5,327 nucleotides of DNA from an uncultured Enterocloster sp. (lineage in GTDB: Bacteria; Bacillota; Clostridia; Lachnospirales; Lachnospiraceae). The first letter of the stretch is position 1. Each line of letters begins with the position of its first letter. Both the position numbers and the translations under genes were made by a program. The stretch covers positions 1 through 5,327 of the forward strand of contig CALWMT010000189.1 in the NCBI GenBank assembly GCA_944382045.1, written 5' to 3'. The notes below the pieces were generated by a model, which did not search any database, was not told where the DNA came from, and saw only the letters and a program-made list of their open reading frames with translations. Positions 1 through 5,307 of the stretch are shown here, piece after piece.

Positions 1-359
1 ATGGTCTCCGGGTCCTGCCTGAGAAAGGGCCGCATCTCCTCCGCCCGCATCCGAATCCGCTTCGCAGTAAAGCGGACCTGGGGCTGAATCTGCACAAAGA
101 TATAGAGAAGCACGCCAAATACAGGAATAACCATCACCGGCACAATCCAGGCCAGCTTGAAGCTGGAATTCATGGGCTCATTGAAAATGGTAATGACCAC
201 CAGCGCGCTGAGGAGCACACTGATAAAATATATGATATGGGCGTAGTCCTCCACCCGCAGCACCAGGCTGACCAGAAATCCAATCTGCAGAAGCAGCGCA
301 AGGATTACAAAGGCCGTCCGGCCAAAGATAATGCGGAAAAGCTTTCTCAGTCGTTTCAT
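1..359 (-). CDS. cls: Cardiolipin synthase, N-terminal part (runs off the window)
   Basis: This is the first 119 residues of a protein beginning MKRLRKLFRIIFGRTAF; the rest lies beyond the left edge. Two hydrophobic segments (about residues 15-35 and 41-59), then a short loop and a third (about 69-90) containing KLAWIVPVMVIPVFGVLLY, match the PLDc_N membrane region that opens bacterial cardiolipin synthases. In that family the two HKD phospholipase D motifs follow and join two phosphatidylglycerol molecules into cardiolipin at the membrane; they are outside this window, so catalytic competence cannot be judged. After the membrane part comes a basic, cytoplasmic-looking stretch (residues 95-114). 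The ATG has an AGAGGA ribosome binding site six bases upstream. The gene lies 49 bases after the CcdA-TlpA gene with a strong hairpin between them, so it may be co-transcribed or start its own transcript. Identity rests on the N-terminal domain only. Confidence 0.85.
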   Translation of the reverse strand, partial: MKRLRKLFRIIFGRTAFVILALLLQIGFLVSLVLRVEDYAHIIYFISVLLSALVVITIFNEPMNSSFKLAWIVPVMVIPVFGVLLYIFVQIQPQVRFTAKRIRMRAEEMRPFLRQDPET

Positions 360-375
360 ATTCTGTCCTCTCTGA

Positions 376-399
376 AGGCCGCCCAAAGGAGGGCGGCCT
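376..399 (-). terminator. GC-rich hairpin between the fusion gene and cls; possible weak terminator
   Basis: A perfect 9-base stem (AGGCCGCCC, six-base loop TCCTTT, GGGCGGCCT on the minus strand) begins nine bases after the stop codon of the CcdA-TlpA gene. The downstream sequence is TTCAGAGAGG, so there is no U-tract and intrinsic termination would be weak. It may act as a partial terminator, an RNA 3'-end stabiliser, or a device that lowers cls expression relative to the upstream genes. The structure is seen directly; its role is inferred. Confidence 0.5.
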
Positions 400-408
400 C
401 CCTATCTG

Positions 409-1800
409 CTAGCCGGCAGAGTCCATCTCCCCCTCCATGGTCTGCCGCACAATGCTCTCCATCATCTCCATGGTAAGCTGACCGGACACATAGCCGAACA
501 CATTTCCCTCCCGGTCAATCATAAAGGTTGTTGGGTAGGAGTAGATGCCGTAGGCCGCAGTCAGGGCTCCGTCCTCGTCCATGAACACCGGATAGGTATA
601 TCCGTTCTCCTCCATAAAGGCTGCGATTCCCTCCGCGTCCGTCTCCTGGCCGTAGTTCGGCGCAGCCACGCCCAGAACCACCAGAGCATTTTCCCCTTCC
701 TCTTCTCTGTTCTCGTAGAGCGCCTGGATGTCCGGCATCTCCGCCCGGCAGGGCGGGCACCAGGTGGCCCAGAAGTTGAGGAAAATGGTCTTGCCGCGGT
801 AATCCTCCAGGGTGTGGGTATTTCCAAACTGGTCCGTCAGCGTGAAATCCGGTGCGGGAATCTTGGGGCGCTCCCCGGTCTCCTGCGCCGTTGTTTCCCC
901 AGTCTCCTGCGCTGCGCTCTCCGTCTCTTCTGCGGCCTCAGAGACTTCCTCCGCCGCAGAGGCCTCCTGCGTCTCAGCTGTCTCCTCCTGCGCAGCTGTC
1001 TCCTCCGCCCCGGCTGCCCCCTCTTCTGCTGTCTCCTCCCCGCTCACGCTCTCCTTCTGCACGGGCTGGGAAATCCGTGAGAGATAGCCGGTGACCGCGT
1101 TCATCTTTCCCGTGAGCATCAGCACGCCCATGAGAATGAGGAGCACGCCGCCGGCCTTCACCGTATAGCGGACCACCTGCATATGCGTCTTGAAGAAATC
1201 CAGAAGGCTGGTGGTAAACAGCCCTACCGCCAAAAACGGAAGCACAAAGCCCAGGGTATATACCCCAATCAGCACAAAAGCCCACATCTGGGTGCTGGCT
1301 GAGGCGGCCATGATGAGGACGCTGGCCAGTGCGGGGCCCACGCAGGGCGTCCAGGCAAAGCTGAAGGTAAAGCCCAGAAGCAGGGCTGTCACCGGCGACA
1401 TGGCCAGCGCGTCCAGCTTAAAGGGAAGGCGGCGCTCCCTTCCCAGAAGGGAGGAGGGGCCGAATATCCCCAGCTGGTAAAGGCCAAAGAGAATGATGAG
1501 GCCGCCGCCAATCCGCACAAAGAGCATCTGGCTGCCCCGCAGGAAGGTTCCCAGCGCGGAGACGCCCAGGCCTAAAATAAAGAAGGCGGCGCTTATGCCC
1601 ACCACAAAAAACAGGGTGTTCACCATGACCTTTTTCCGGTCATAGAACACTCTCCCATCCTCCCCCCGGCGGGCGGTGCCGCCGGAGAGATAGCCCACAT
1701 ACAGGGGAAGCAGAGGGAGCACACAGGGGGAGAAAAAGCTGATAAGCCCCTGAAAAAATACGGTAAATACCGGTACACTGACATCCAGTGAAAAACCCAT
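409..1800 (-). CDS. CcdA-TlpA fusion: membrane thiol-disulfide transporter with extracytoplasmic thioredoxin domain
   Basis: This 463-residue protein joins two modules that are often separate. Residues 10-232 form a CcdA/DsbD-type membrane domain with about six hydrophobic segments; the conserved cysteines are in SPCVLP (C26) and TPCVGP (C153). In this family they carry electrons from cytoplasmic thioredoxin across the membrane. Residues 250-310 are a low-complexity linker of mainly Glu, Ala, Thr, Ser and Gln with no Lys, Arg or His. Residues 314-455 are a TlpA/ResA-like thioredoxin domain starting PAPDFTLTDQFGN, with a WCPPC active site (C348, C351) and the cis-proline loop YPTT (P423). The C-terminal domain should face outside, reduced directly by the membrane half. 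The start ATG has GGAGG eight bases upstream, inside the last codons of metY, implying coupled translation. No cytochrome c genes are nearby, so the client could instead be an extracellular reductase such as MsrAB; that is inference. Confidence 0.93.
   Translation of the reverse strand: MGFSLDVSVPVFTVFFQGLISFFSPCVLPLLPLYVGYLSGGTARRGEDGRVFYDRKKVMVNTLFFVVGISAAFFILGLGVSALGTFLRGSQMLFVRIGGGLIILFGLYQLGIFGPSSLLGRERRLPFKLDALAMSPVTALLLGFTFSFAWTPCVGPALASVLIMAASASTQMWAFVLIGVYTLGFVLPFLAVGLFTTSLLDFFKTHMQVVRYTVKAGGVLLILMGVLMLTGKMNAVTGYLSRISQPVQKESVSGEETAEEGAAGAEETAAQEETAETQEASAAEEVSEAAEETESAAQETGETTAQETGERPKIPAPDFTLTDQFGNTHTLEDYRGKTIFLNFWATWCPPCRAEMPDIQALYENREEEGENALVVLGVAAPNYGQETDAEGIAAFMEENGYTYPVFMDEDGALTAAYGIYSYPTTFMIDREGNVFGYVSGQLTMEMMESIVRQTMEGEMDSAG
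871..1053 (-). repeat. Degenerate repeats encoding the acidic Glu/Ala/Thr linker of the fusion protein
   Basis: This stretch encodes residues 250-310 of the CcdA-TlpA protein and is built from imperfect repeated units. On the plus strand GTCTCCTGCGC occurs at 878-888 and again at 902-912, exactly 24 bases (eight codons) apart, giving the protein repeat AQETGETTAQETGE. Further right, AGCTGTCTCCTCC-like units recur around 975-1000, with a related GCTGTCTCCTCC near 1030. Such sequence can lengthen or shorten by slippage in whole codons without breaking the frame, so linker length probably varies among strains. Confidence 0.7.
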
Positions 1801-1803
1801 ATA

Positions 1804-3084
1804 TTAATCCTCCAGAGCCTGACGGATATCCTCAATAATGTCTTCCGCATCCTCGATGCCCACGCTGAACCGAATCATGGAGGGGTCTACCCCTGCCTCC
1901 ACCAGCTGTTCGTCCGTGAGCTGCCTGTGGGTGTGGCTGGCCGGGTGAAGCACTGCGGTCCGGGAATCCGCCACGTGGGTCTCGATGGAGCAGAATTTCA
2001 GCTTATCCATAAATTCAGCCGCCGCTGCTCTTCCGCCCGTAAGGCCGAAGGAAATCACGCCGCAGGTGCCGTTCGGCATGTATTTCTGGGCCAGCTCATA
2101 ATATTTATCCCCAGGAAGCCCCGGATAATTCACCCAGGCCACATCCTCCCGGCTCTTTAGATATTCCGCCACCTTCAAGGCGTTCTCACAGTGTCTGGGC
2201 ATCCGAAGATGCAGGGTCTCCAGGCCGATGTTGATGAGGAAGGCGTGCTGCGGAGACTGGATGGAGCCCAAATCCCGCATGAGCTGGGAGGTGGCCTTGG
2301 TTATGTAGGCCAGCTTTCCGAATTTCTGGGTATAGACAATGCCGTGGTAGGACTCGTCCGGCTCTGTGAGGCCGGTGAATTTGTCGTGGTGGGCCTCCCA
2401 GTCAAAATTCCCGCTGTCCACAATGCAGCCGCCCACGGTCATGGCGTGTCCGTCCATGTACTTGGTGGTGCTGTGGGTCACGATATCCGCGCCCCACTCA
2501 AAGGGCCGGCAGTTGATGGGGGTGGCGAAGGTATTGTCCACAATCAGCGGCACGCCGTGGTCATGGGCCAGCTTAGCGAATTTTTCAATATCCAGTACGG
2601 TCAGCGCCGGATTGGCAATGGTCTCACCGAACACGGCCTTGGTGTTGGGCCTGAATTCCTTTGCAATCTCCTCCGCCGGAGCGTCCGGGTTCACCAGGGT
2701 GCAGGAAATGCCCATCTTCGGCAGGGTCACGGTAAAGAGATTGGTGGTCCCTCCGTAGATGGTGGCCGTGCTGATGATGTGGTCGCCGGCCTGGCAGAGA
2801 TTTAAAACCGCGTAAAAGTTGGCCGCCTGTCCGGATGAGGTAAGCATAGCGCCCACGCCGCCCTCCAGCACGCAGATTTTCGCGGACACCGCGTCATTGG
2901 TGCGATTGGATAGGCTGGTGTAAAAATATTCGCTCTCCTCCAGGTCAAAAAGCCGTCCCATCTGCTCGCTGGTGGTGTACTTAAAGGTTGTGCTCTGATA
3001 AATGGGAAGCTGCCGGGGCTCGCCGTTCTTCGGCTCCCAGCCTCCCTGGATGCAGATGGTGCCCAGTGATTTTTTCTTTGTCAT
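1804..3084 (-). CDS. metY: O-acetylhomoserine sulfhydrylase (PLP-dependent, Cys/Met metabolism family)
   Basis: The 426-residue product has the usual length for O-acetylhomoserine aminocarboxypropyltransferase, which makes homocysteine from O-acetylhomoserine and sulfide for methionine synthesis in the cytoplasm. Visible family features are the N-terminal QLPIYQSTTF, the cofactor-binding SSGQAAN (residues 83-89), the ring-stacking tyrosine in TIYGGT (Y110), the PLP-nitrogen aspartate in VDNTFATP (D183), the Schiff-base lysine in HSTTKYMDGH (K208), and the C-terminal RFSVGIED with the substrate-carboxylate arginine R405. The EPDESYHG segment (241-248) favours the MetY branch over cystathionine synthases or lyases. 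The region that usually reads YTR..NPT reads YTSLSNRT here (residues 55-62), moving the expected arginine. AGGAGG lies eight bases before the ATG and shares one base with the upstream stop codon. It is the middle gene of a three-gene unit; no SAM riboswitch precedes it. The related cysteine synthase side activity is possible. Confidence 0.93.
   Translation of the reverse strand: MTKKKSLGTICIQGGWEPKNGEPRQLPIYQSTTFKYTTSEQMGRLFDLEESEYFYTSLSNRTNDAVSAKICVLEGGVGAMLTSSGQAANFYAVLNLCQAGDHIISTATIYGGTTNLFTVTLPKMGISCTLVNPDAPAEEIAKEFRPNTKAVFGETIANPALTVLDIEKFAKLAHDHGVPLIVDNTFATPINCRPFEWGADIVTHSTTKYMDGHAMTVGGCIVDSGNFDWEAHHDKFTGLTEPDESYHGIVYTQKFGKLAYITKATSQLMRDLGSIQSPQHAFLINIGLETLHLRMPRHCENALKVAEYLKSREDVAWVNYPGLPGDKYYELAQKYMPNGTCGVISFGLTGGRAAAAEFMDKLKFCSIETHVADSRTAVLHPASHTHRQLTDEQLVEAGVDPSMIRFSVGIEDAEDIIEDIRQALED
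1809..1813 (-). promoter_or_regulatory. Ribosome binding site of the CcdA-TlpA gene, inside the metY 3' end
   Basis: GGAGG lies eight bases before the ATG at 1800 and inside the last metY codons, before its TAA at 1804-1806. Only three bases separate the two genes. Ribosomes finishing metY would open or reuse this site, so the two proteins are probably made in coupled amounts. Confidence 0.8.
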
Positions 3085-3092
3085 GGTTTTGT

Positions 3093-3098
3093 CCTCCT
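3093..3098 (-). promoter_or_regulatory. Ribosome binding site of metY, overlapping the upstream stop codon
   Basis: AGGAGG is eight bases before the metY ATG, and its first base is the last base of the TAA that ends the DUF362 gene (TAAGGAGG). This supports the chosen metY start and suggests translational coupling with the upstream gene. Confidence 0.85.
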
Positions 3099-4201
3099 TA
3101 GATGGTGATGAGCTCGTATTCTTTATTTCCCAGTCCCAGCTTCACTGCGTGGTCAATGCAGCTCTGCCAGTGGGTGTCCGGATGGGTATCCGTAAAATGG
3201 TCGTGGTGATTCTGCTCCTGCTCCGCTAAGAAGCTTCCGGCCATCACGGGCTGGCGGTTCACCGCGTCCACGCAGGCCATATCCAGGGCTACCGGGTCAA
3301 AGGATGCGAACATTCCCACATTGGGCACGATGGGCACATCGTTCTCCGCGTGGCAGTCGCAGTTGGGGGACACGTCCACCACAAGGCTCACATGGAAGTG
3401 GGGCCTGTCCTTTAAAATGGCCCAGGTATATTCCGCAATCTTTTTGTTCAGCACATCGTTGGCCTCGTCGTTCATGGGGGTTACTGCGTCCACAGGACAT
3501 GCTCCCACGCAGCGGCCGCAGCCCACGCATACATTCGTGTCGATGGAGGCCTTCCTGTCCGCGATGGTGATGGCCCCGTGAGCGCAGTTCTTCTTGCAGG
3601 AGCCGCAGCCGATGCAGGCCTTCTGGTTCACATAGGGCTTACCCGCGCTGTGCATCTCCATCTTTCCGGCCCGGGAACCGCCGCCCATGCCGATGTTCTT
3701 TAGGGCGCCGCCAAAGCCTGCCGCCTCGTGCCCCTTAAAATGTGTAAGGGAAATCACAATGTCCGCGTCCATCAGCGCCCGGCCAATCTTGGCCTCCTTC
3801 ACGTACTCCCCGTTAATAGGCACCAGGGCCTCGTCCGTGCCCTTGAGTCCGTCAGCGATAATCACGTGGCAGCCTGTGGCAAAGGGATTGTAGCCATTCT
3901 CATAGGCCGCATCCAGATGGTCCAGAGCATTCTTCCTCCGGCCCACGTACAGGGTATTGCAGTCCGTGAGAAATACCCTTCCGCCCTGCTCCTTAATCAG
4001 GTCCGCCAGAACCTTGGAATAATTGGGCCGCAGATACGCCAGATTGCCAGGCTCCCCGAAATGAATCTTGATGGCCGTATACTTATTCGCGAAATCAATA
4101 TCCATCATGCCCGCCCGCTTGACCAGCCGGGCCAGCTTCTGAAGCAGATTCTCTGTCAGCGTGGTACGCATATTCGTGTAATACACCTTTGATACTCCCA
4201 T
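3098..4201 (-). CDS. DUF362 domain protein with two [4Fe-4S] ferredoxin motifs
   Basis: The 367-residue product belongs to the DUF362 group of ferredoxin-like proteins, whose biochemical role is not established. Residues 1-185 form the DUF362 part, with conserved-looking segments IKIHFGEPGN (45-54), LTDCNTLYVGRRKNALDHL (78-96), and THFKGHEAAGFGGALKNIGMG (153-173). Two complete Cx2Cx2Cx3C motifs follow, C196-C199-C202-C206 and C225-C228-C231-C235, the second ending in the typical CP. These should hold two [4Fe-4S] clusters for low-potential electron transfer. A later CDC (281-283) and the His-rich NHHDHF (331-336) could bind additional metal, but this is inferred. No signal peptide or membrane segment is visible, so it is probably cytoplasmic. 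The ATG was chosen because MGVSKVYYTNMRTT fits the family N-terminus; its AGGAGG is 13 bases upstream, longer than usual. It is first in the unit with metY and the thiol transporter. Confidence 0.9.
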   Translation of the reverse strand: MGVSKVYYTNMRTTLTENLLQKLARLVKRAGMMDIDFANKYTAIKIHFGEPGNLAYLRPNYSKVLADLIKEQGGRVFLTDCNTLYVGRRKNALDHLDAAYENGYNPFATGCHVIIADGLKGTDEALVPINGEYVKEAKIGRALMDADIVISLTHFKGHEAAGFGGALKNIGMGGGSRAGKMEMHSAGKPYVNQKACIGCGSCKKNCAHGAITIADRKASIDTNVCVGCGRCVGACPVDAVTPMNDEANDVLNKKIAEYTWAILKDRPHFHVSLVVDVSPNCDCHAENDVPIVPNVGMFASFDPVALDMACVDAVNRQPVMAGSFLAEQEQNHHDHFTDTHPDTHWQSCIDHAVKLGLGNKEYELITI

Positions 4202-4214
4202 ATCGCTCTCTCAT

Positions 4215-4220
4215 CCTCCT
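4215..4220 (-). promoter_or_regulatory. Ribosome binding site of the DUF362 gene, unusually distant
   Basis: AGGAGG ends 13 bases before the ATG at 4201, compared with eight bases for the other genes with strong sites here. The ATG immediately after this motif is out of frame and too close to it. The family-like N-terminus still favours 4201 as the start, so initiation may be less efficient or helped by the weaker GAGAG between the two. Confidence 0.6.
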
Positions 4221-4264
4221 TTGGTTGTGTCTGCCGTGCCTGCGGCAAAATTTTCATAGGTGTT

Positions 4265-4293
4265 ATTATACTTTAATTGGTCGGGAGTTTCAA
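4265..4293 (-). promoter_or_regulatory. Sigma-A type promoter of the DUF362-metY-ccdA/tlpA unit
   Basis: On the minus strand a -35 TTGAAA (4288-4293) and a perfect -10 TATAAT (4265-4270) are separated by exactly 17 bases. Transcription should start near 4258, giving a leader of about 57 bases. The leader holds only a small five-base-pair hairpin (4232-4247, TGCCG/CGGCA), too short for a SAM riboswitch or T-box. The promoter lies about 50 bases beyond the rubredoxin terminator, so the unit is probably transcribed independently and fairly constitutively. Confidence 0.88.
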
Positions 4294-4340
4294 GCGGGAG
4301 TTTTCGCAGTGCTGTCCCTGCAAGCTTCCGCAGCGCCATC

Positions 4341-4374
4341 CAAAAAACCGGCGCCTCGAATCGAAAGCGCCGGT
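4341..4374 (-). terminator. Intrinsic terminator of the rubredoxin gene
   Basis: The minus strand carries an eight-base-pair stem, ACCGGCGC (4367-4374) with GCGCCGGT (4347-4354), around a 12-base loop, followed directly by six T residues (4342-4347, the first shared with the stem). It begins 27 bases after the rubredoxin stop codon. This is a textbook Rho-independent terminator and separates the rubredoxin transcript from the next promoter. No T-run follows the stem on the plus strand. Confidence 0.9.
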
Positions 4375-4401
4375 ATGACCTTTAGGTATATAATTTTGCT
4401 C

Positions 4402-4566
4402 TTACTCCTCCACCGGAGAAAACATATCCTTGCCTACTCCGCAGATGGGGCAGACCCAATCCTCAGGAAGGTCCTCAAATGCAGTTCCGGGAGCGATGCC
4501 GCTGTCCGGGTCGCCTGCCTCGGGGTCATAAATATATCCACAGGGGTCACATACATACTTCTTCAT
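4402..4566 (-). CDS. Rubredoxin
   Basis: This small gene encodes 54 residues, the normal length of a one-iron rubredoxin, a soluble cytoplasmic electron carrier. The iron ligands are the two Cx2C pairs, C6/C9 in YVCDPCGYIYDP and C39/C42 in WVCPICGVGKD. Other family residues are visible: Y11 and Y13, D14-P15, G18, PGTAFEDLPEDW (26-37), and F49. In anaerobes, rubredoxins pass electrons to oxygen- or peroxide-reducing enzymes such as flavodiiron proteins, rubrerythrin or superoxide reductase; none of these partners is in the window. The start is well supported by AGGAGG eight bases upstream (4575-4580). The gene has its own terminator, so it appears to be a single-gene transcript or the end of one from the right. 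Its leader contains a possible fold. The first motif has Asp-Pro between the cysteines, a small departure from the commoner residues there. Confidence 0.96.
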   Translation of the reverse strand: MKKYVCDPCGYIYDPEAGDPDSGIAPGTAFEDLPEDWVCPICGVGKDMFSPVEE

Positions 4567-4719
4567 CTTTCATTCCTCCTAGCGCTATACTTGCGGCTGG
4601 ACTGCTTCACGTGCCGCAGTCCGCCTGCTGACTATAGTATAGCCGAATCCCATGGTTATAGGATGTGATATTTGCAACACATTAGAAATATTTTCTCGCC
4701 GCTCTGTTTTTAAGGCGCT
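4567..4719 (-). other. Intergenic leader upstream of rubredoxin with competing hairpins
   Basis: This 153-base gap separates the GGDEF stop from the rubredoxin ATG. It holds the AGGAGG site at 4575-4580, a stem of seven base pairs (4599-4605 with 4616-4622), an alternative stem of six (4592-4597 with 4613-4618) that cannot form at the same time, an ACTATAGT palindrome (4631-4638), and an A/T-rich dyad AGAAA-N3-TTTCT (4684-4696). No promoter with both boxes well matched is evident. A TATACT at 4636-4641 could be a -10 box but has no good -35. There is also no convincing terminator for the GGDEF gene, so readthrough into rubredoxin is possible. Confidence 0.5.
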
Positions 4720-5307
4720 TTATGCTTCATATATCGTGAAACCATCTCGATTTTTTTCCTTTTTAGTGATATAAAGCGCGGCGTCCGCTTTTCTGTATAA
4801 ATCTTCAAAGCAGTCTCCGTCCGCGCGCTGTGCGATGCCAATGCTCACCGATGTCCCTGGCCCGCCGGCGGACTCCAGGCGAATCTCCCGGATCGCCTGA
4901 CATATCTGCTCCGCTTTTGTAATCAGTACGTCGCGGTTTTTTTTTCCTACATAGAACACGCCAAACTCATCGCCGCCAATCCGCCCGATGATATCCTCCT
5001 CCCGAAAACTCGCTTTCAGGATATCCGCAGTTCTCTGGACGACAAAATCCCCAAGGGCGTGCCCGTATGTATCGTTTATTTTTTTGAAGTAATCCAAATC
5101 AATCATAAAAAATGCGCCGGTTTCCGGTTTATTATATAGCTTCAGGGCAACCTCCATTTTTGTACGGGCGGTTTCCTTGTTATATAACCCGGTAGATAGA
5201 TCTGTCTCTGCCTGCTGAATCAAACGGAGCTCCTCTTGCTTCTGCTTATCGATGTCAAATACATACATGTAGCCCTTTAAGTGGCCCTTAATATCGGTGG
5301 TTTGCAA
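4720..5307 (-). CDS. Diguanylate cyclase (GGDEF domain), C-terminal part with uncertain 5' end
   Basis: The open frame gives 195 residues. Residues 36-190 are a GGDEF domain that in this family makes cyclic di-GMP from two GTP. Visible features are TGLYNK (39-44), the metal-binding DLDYFKKIND (70-79), YGHALGD (81-87), the intact signature RIGGDEF (109-115), SVSIGIA (153-159) and the closing YRKADAALYITKKEKNRDGF (171-190). The product-inhibition site RxxD is present as REED (102-105), five residues before GGDEF, so feedback control by cyclic di-GMP is expected. Residues 1-34 look like the tail of a preceding sensor (PAS-like) domain plus a helical linker. The first codon is a TTG without a ribosome binding site and is probably not the true start; in-frame TAG at 5320-5322 blocks extension to the edge. 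An ATG at 5268 with AAAGGG before it is another possible start. It may be a frameshifted or decaying gene. The region is visibly more A/T-rich than its neighbours. Confidence 0.8.
   Translation of the reverse strand: MQTTDIKGHLKGYMYVFDIDKQKQEELRLIQQAETDLSTGLYNKETARTKMEVALKLYNKPETGAFFMIDLDYFKKINDTYGHALGDFVVQRTADILKASFREEDIIGRIGGDEFGVFYVGKKNRDVLITKAEQICQAIREIRLESAGGPGTSVSIGIAQRADGDCFEDLYRKADAALYITKKEKNRDGFTIYEA

Noticed and set aside
237..476. Plus-strand open frame of 79 codons over the cls start and fusion gene end
   Set aside because: It crosses two well-supported minus-strand genes and a hairpin, and shows low-complexity Ser/Pro sequence typical of a shadow.
2191..2805. Plus-strand open frame of 204 codons antisense to metY
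   Set aside because: It is the antisense shadow of a clear conserved gene, has no recognisable domain, and has no convincing ribosome binding site.
3728..4192. Plus-strand open frame of 154 codons antisense to the DUF362 gene
   Set aside because: This is a shadow of the conserved minus-strand gene. The translation shows no domain of its own.
4202..4264. SAM riboswitch or T-box for the metY-containing unit
   Set aside because: The predicted leader is only about 57 bases with one five-base-pair hairpin; neither element would fit, and no T-box or SAM-I core sequence is visible.
4636..4641. TATACT as a -10 box for rubredoxin
   Set aside because: No acceptable -35 hexamer lies 16-18 bases upstream, so I do not call a promoter here.
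4189..4668. Plus-strand open frame of 159 codons across the rubredoxin region
   Set aside because: It runs antisense through rubredoxin, its terminator and the DUF362 promoter. Its translation resembles no known family.
4696..4720. Terminator after the GGDEF gene
   Set aside because: Only a four-base-pair CGCC/GGCG pairing is possible and no T-run follows on the minus strand.
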